Below are positions 63,136 through 64,000 of a stretch of DNA of 64,000 nt, one piece after another (position 1 is the stretch's first letter; the number at the start of each line of letters is the position of its first letter). The translations under genes and the position numbers were made by a program. The notes beneath the pieces were generated by a model, which saw only the letters and a list, made by a program, of their open reading frames with translations, ran no database searches and was not told where the DNA came from. Location of the stretch: NCBI RefSeq assembly GCF_000185805.1, contig NC_014926.1, positions 1,296,501 through 1,360,500 on the forward strand, given 5' to 3'. This DNA is from Thermovibrio ammonificans HB-1. Lineage in GTDB: Bacteria > Aquificota > Aquificia > Desulfurobacteriales > Desulfurobacteriaceae.

Positions 63136-64000
63136 TTACTCGTTTAGATTAAGGTAGTTGATAAGGGGAACTTCCTTACCGGCCGCCTTCTGCATAACCT
63201 TATCTATGGCCTCCTCTATGTGGTGAACGTTGGTGTCCCTTCCGCCGAGGCCGTAGATAAAGCTGACCATCGGGTAAGTTTTGCCCCTTAAGTACATGGC
63301 AGTGGCTATATCACTGTAGAGGGGACCTCCAACGGCACCGAAAGTCTCGGCTCTGTCGAAAACACCGATAGCCTTACAGTTAGAGGCCTCTATTGCGTCC
63401 ATAACGTCGTAGTAGGGGAAGGGCCTGTAGGTCCTAATTTTAATAAGTCCAACCTTTATACCCTTCTCCTTGCGAAGCTTGTCTATCACGAACTTGGCAG
63501 TTCCGGCGGTAGAGCCGATGATAATCAGAATGTAGTCGGCGTCGTCGGTCTTATAGGTCTCTATGTGCTCGTACTTCTTACCAAAGGCCTCCTCAAAGGC
63601 CTCCCCAACCTCCCTTATTACCTTGTAGGCGTTCATCATGGCTTCCCGCTGCTGACGCTTAAACTCCATGTAGGAGTCGGTCATGGCAACGGGACCGTGG
63701 GTTACTGGGTTGTCAACGTCGAGAAGGGGGTAAAAGGGCTTCAGCTCTCCGATAAACTCCTCAACGGCCTTGTCGGGCAGAAGTCTCACCCTCTCTATAG
63801 CGTGGGAGATGACAAAGCCGTCCATACCGACCATAACGGGCAGGCGGGTCCTTTCGTCCTCGGCGATTCTGAGGGCCTGAATGAGGTTGTCGTACTGCTC
63901 TTCGGCGTTCTCGGAAAAGAGCATTATCCAGCCCTGGTCCCGGGCTCCCATGGCGTCGGACTGGTCGCCGTGAATGTTGATGGGAGCAGAAAGGGCCCTG
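63136..64000 (-). CDS. porA: Pyruvate:ferredoxin oxidoreductase alpha subunit (truncated by window edge)
   Basis: The minus frame is open to the right edge and reads SAPINIHGDQSDAMGARDQGW then IMLFSENAEEQYDNLIQALRI, the PorA segment preceding the domain boundary. Further MVGMDGFVISHAIERVRLL and the C-terminal KTYPMVSFIYGLGGRDTNVHHIEEAIDKV end are PorA-like. About 288 C-terminal residues are visible. It binds pyruvate/CoA with porB and drives CO2 fixation or pyruvate oxidation. Confidence 0.93.
   Translation of the reverse strand, partial: RALSAPINIHGDQSDAMGARDQGWIMLFSENAEEQYDNLIQALRIAEDERTRLPVMVGMDGFVISHAIERVRLLPDKAVEEFIGELKPFYPLLDVDNPVTHGPVAMTDSYMEFKRQQREAMMNAYKVIREVGEAFEEAFGKKYEHIETYKTDDADYILIIIGSTAGTAKFVIDKLRKEKGIKVGLIKIRTYRPFPYYDVMDAIEASNCKAIGVFDRAETFGAVGGPLYSDIATAMYLRGKTYPMVSFIYGLGGRDTNVHHIEEAIDKVMQKAAGKEVPLINYLNLNE

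Overview
The window looks like ordinary chromosome from a thermophilic, anaerobic, chemolithoautotrophic bacterium of the Aquificota/Desulfurobacteriaceae type (Thermovibrio/Desulfurobacterium-like). This is an inference from gene content: two 2-oxoacid:ferredoxin oxidoreductases suited to reductive TCA carbon fixation, a stand-alone Ni-CO dehydrogenase homologue, a DUF1931 histone-fold protein of the kind known from Aquifex, a class I Aquifex-like dihydroorotase, a YedF selenium-metabolism protein, LPS assembly proteins LptD/LptE (so a diderm), flagella and type IV pili. Genes are densely packed with many 1-50 base overlaps, GTG and TTG starts are common, and there is no insertion sequence, prophage or CRISPR array.

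Layout. 1-1.6 kb: 5' end of fructose-1,6-bisphosphatase, rlmN, a tiny membrane protein and a Trm112-like protein, all on the minus strand. 1.6-1.95 kb: a promoter and three tRNAs (Ser, Lys, Ser). 2.0-9.6 kb: a tightly overlapping plus-strand run hisD-pyrB-triheme cytochrome-pyrC-membrane protease-CarD-PIN/TRAM-ispD-Crp/Fnr. 9.6-13.1 kb: a possible nitrosative/CO stress cluster: a YgbA_NO-family protein and cooS on minus, nifX-like and DUF1847 on plus, with an FNR-type palindrome between cooS and nifX. 13.3-20.9 kb: sfsA, histidine phosphatase, GltA-type flavoprotein, SPOUT methyltransferase, UbiB plus phasin-like protein, and LptD. 20.8-26.8 kb: a pilus region with two paralogous pilins, an ABC exporter and a TPR protein, read from a textbook sigma-54 promoter with two upstream palindromes, divergent from an STT3-family oligosaccharyltransferase. 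26.8-35.4 kb: beta-CASP nuclease, thioredoxin, leuS-lptE, YedF, membrane proteins, tRNA-Thr and a PilF-like pilotin. 35.4-47.1 kb: folE, ftsH, hpt, tilS, tRNA(CAT), argG, tig, a PilS/PilR-like two-component pair and purL. 47.2-54.1 kb: the histone-fold gene, then a plus-strand metabolic cluster (DUF1858-like, DUF2148, CorA, ADP-forming acyl-CoA synthetase, 2-oxoacid:ferredoxin oxidoreductase alpha and beta, a small Cys protein). 54.1-55.8 kb: small accessory island with a PD-(D/E)XK-like protein and a VapBC-like pair. 55.8-59.1 kb: flgL, flgK, flgN and a PilZ protein. 59.2-64 kb: tRNA-Pro, tRNA-Arg, ydcF, bioB, an MglA/MglB-like pair and pyruvate:ferredoxin oxidoreductase beta and alpha (alpha runs off the right edge).

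How the genes may work together. The most distinctive story is around cooS. The encoded CODH homologue keeps most C-cluster ligands, but by my alignment from memory has Glu318 where the conserved CCTGNE cysteine should be, and it has a CX2C D-cluster motif. It sits beside a YgbA (nitrosative stress) homologue and a cysteine-free Crp/Fnr regulator with FNR-type recognition residues, and an FNR-type palindrome lies 41.5 bases upstream of the inferred cooS start of transcription. The second story is the pilus: sigma-54 promoter, paired upstream palindromes and a divergent oligosaccharyltransferase beside pilins carrying N-X-S/T sequons, with a PilS/PilR-like pair in the same window. Third is a carbon module pairing an ADP-forming acyl-CoA synthetase with a 2-oxoacid:ferredoxin oxidoreductase. 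All family assignments come from reading motifs by eye; none was checked by database search.
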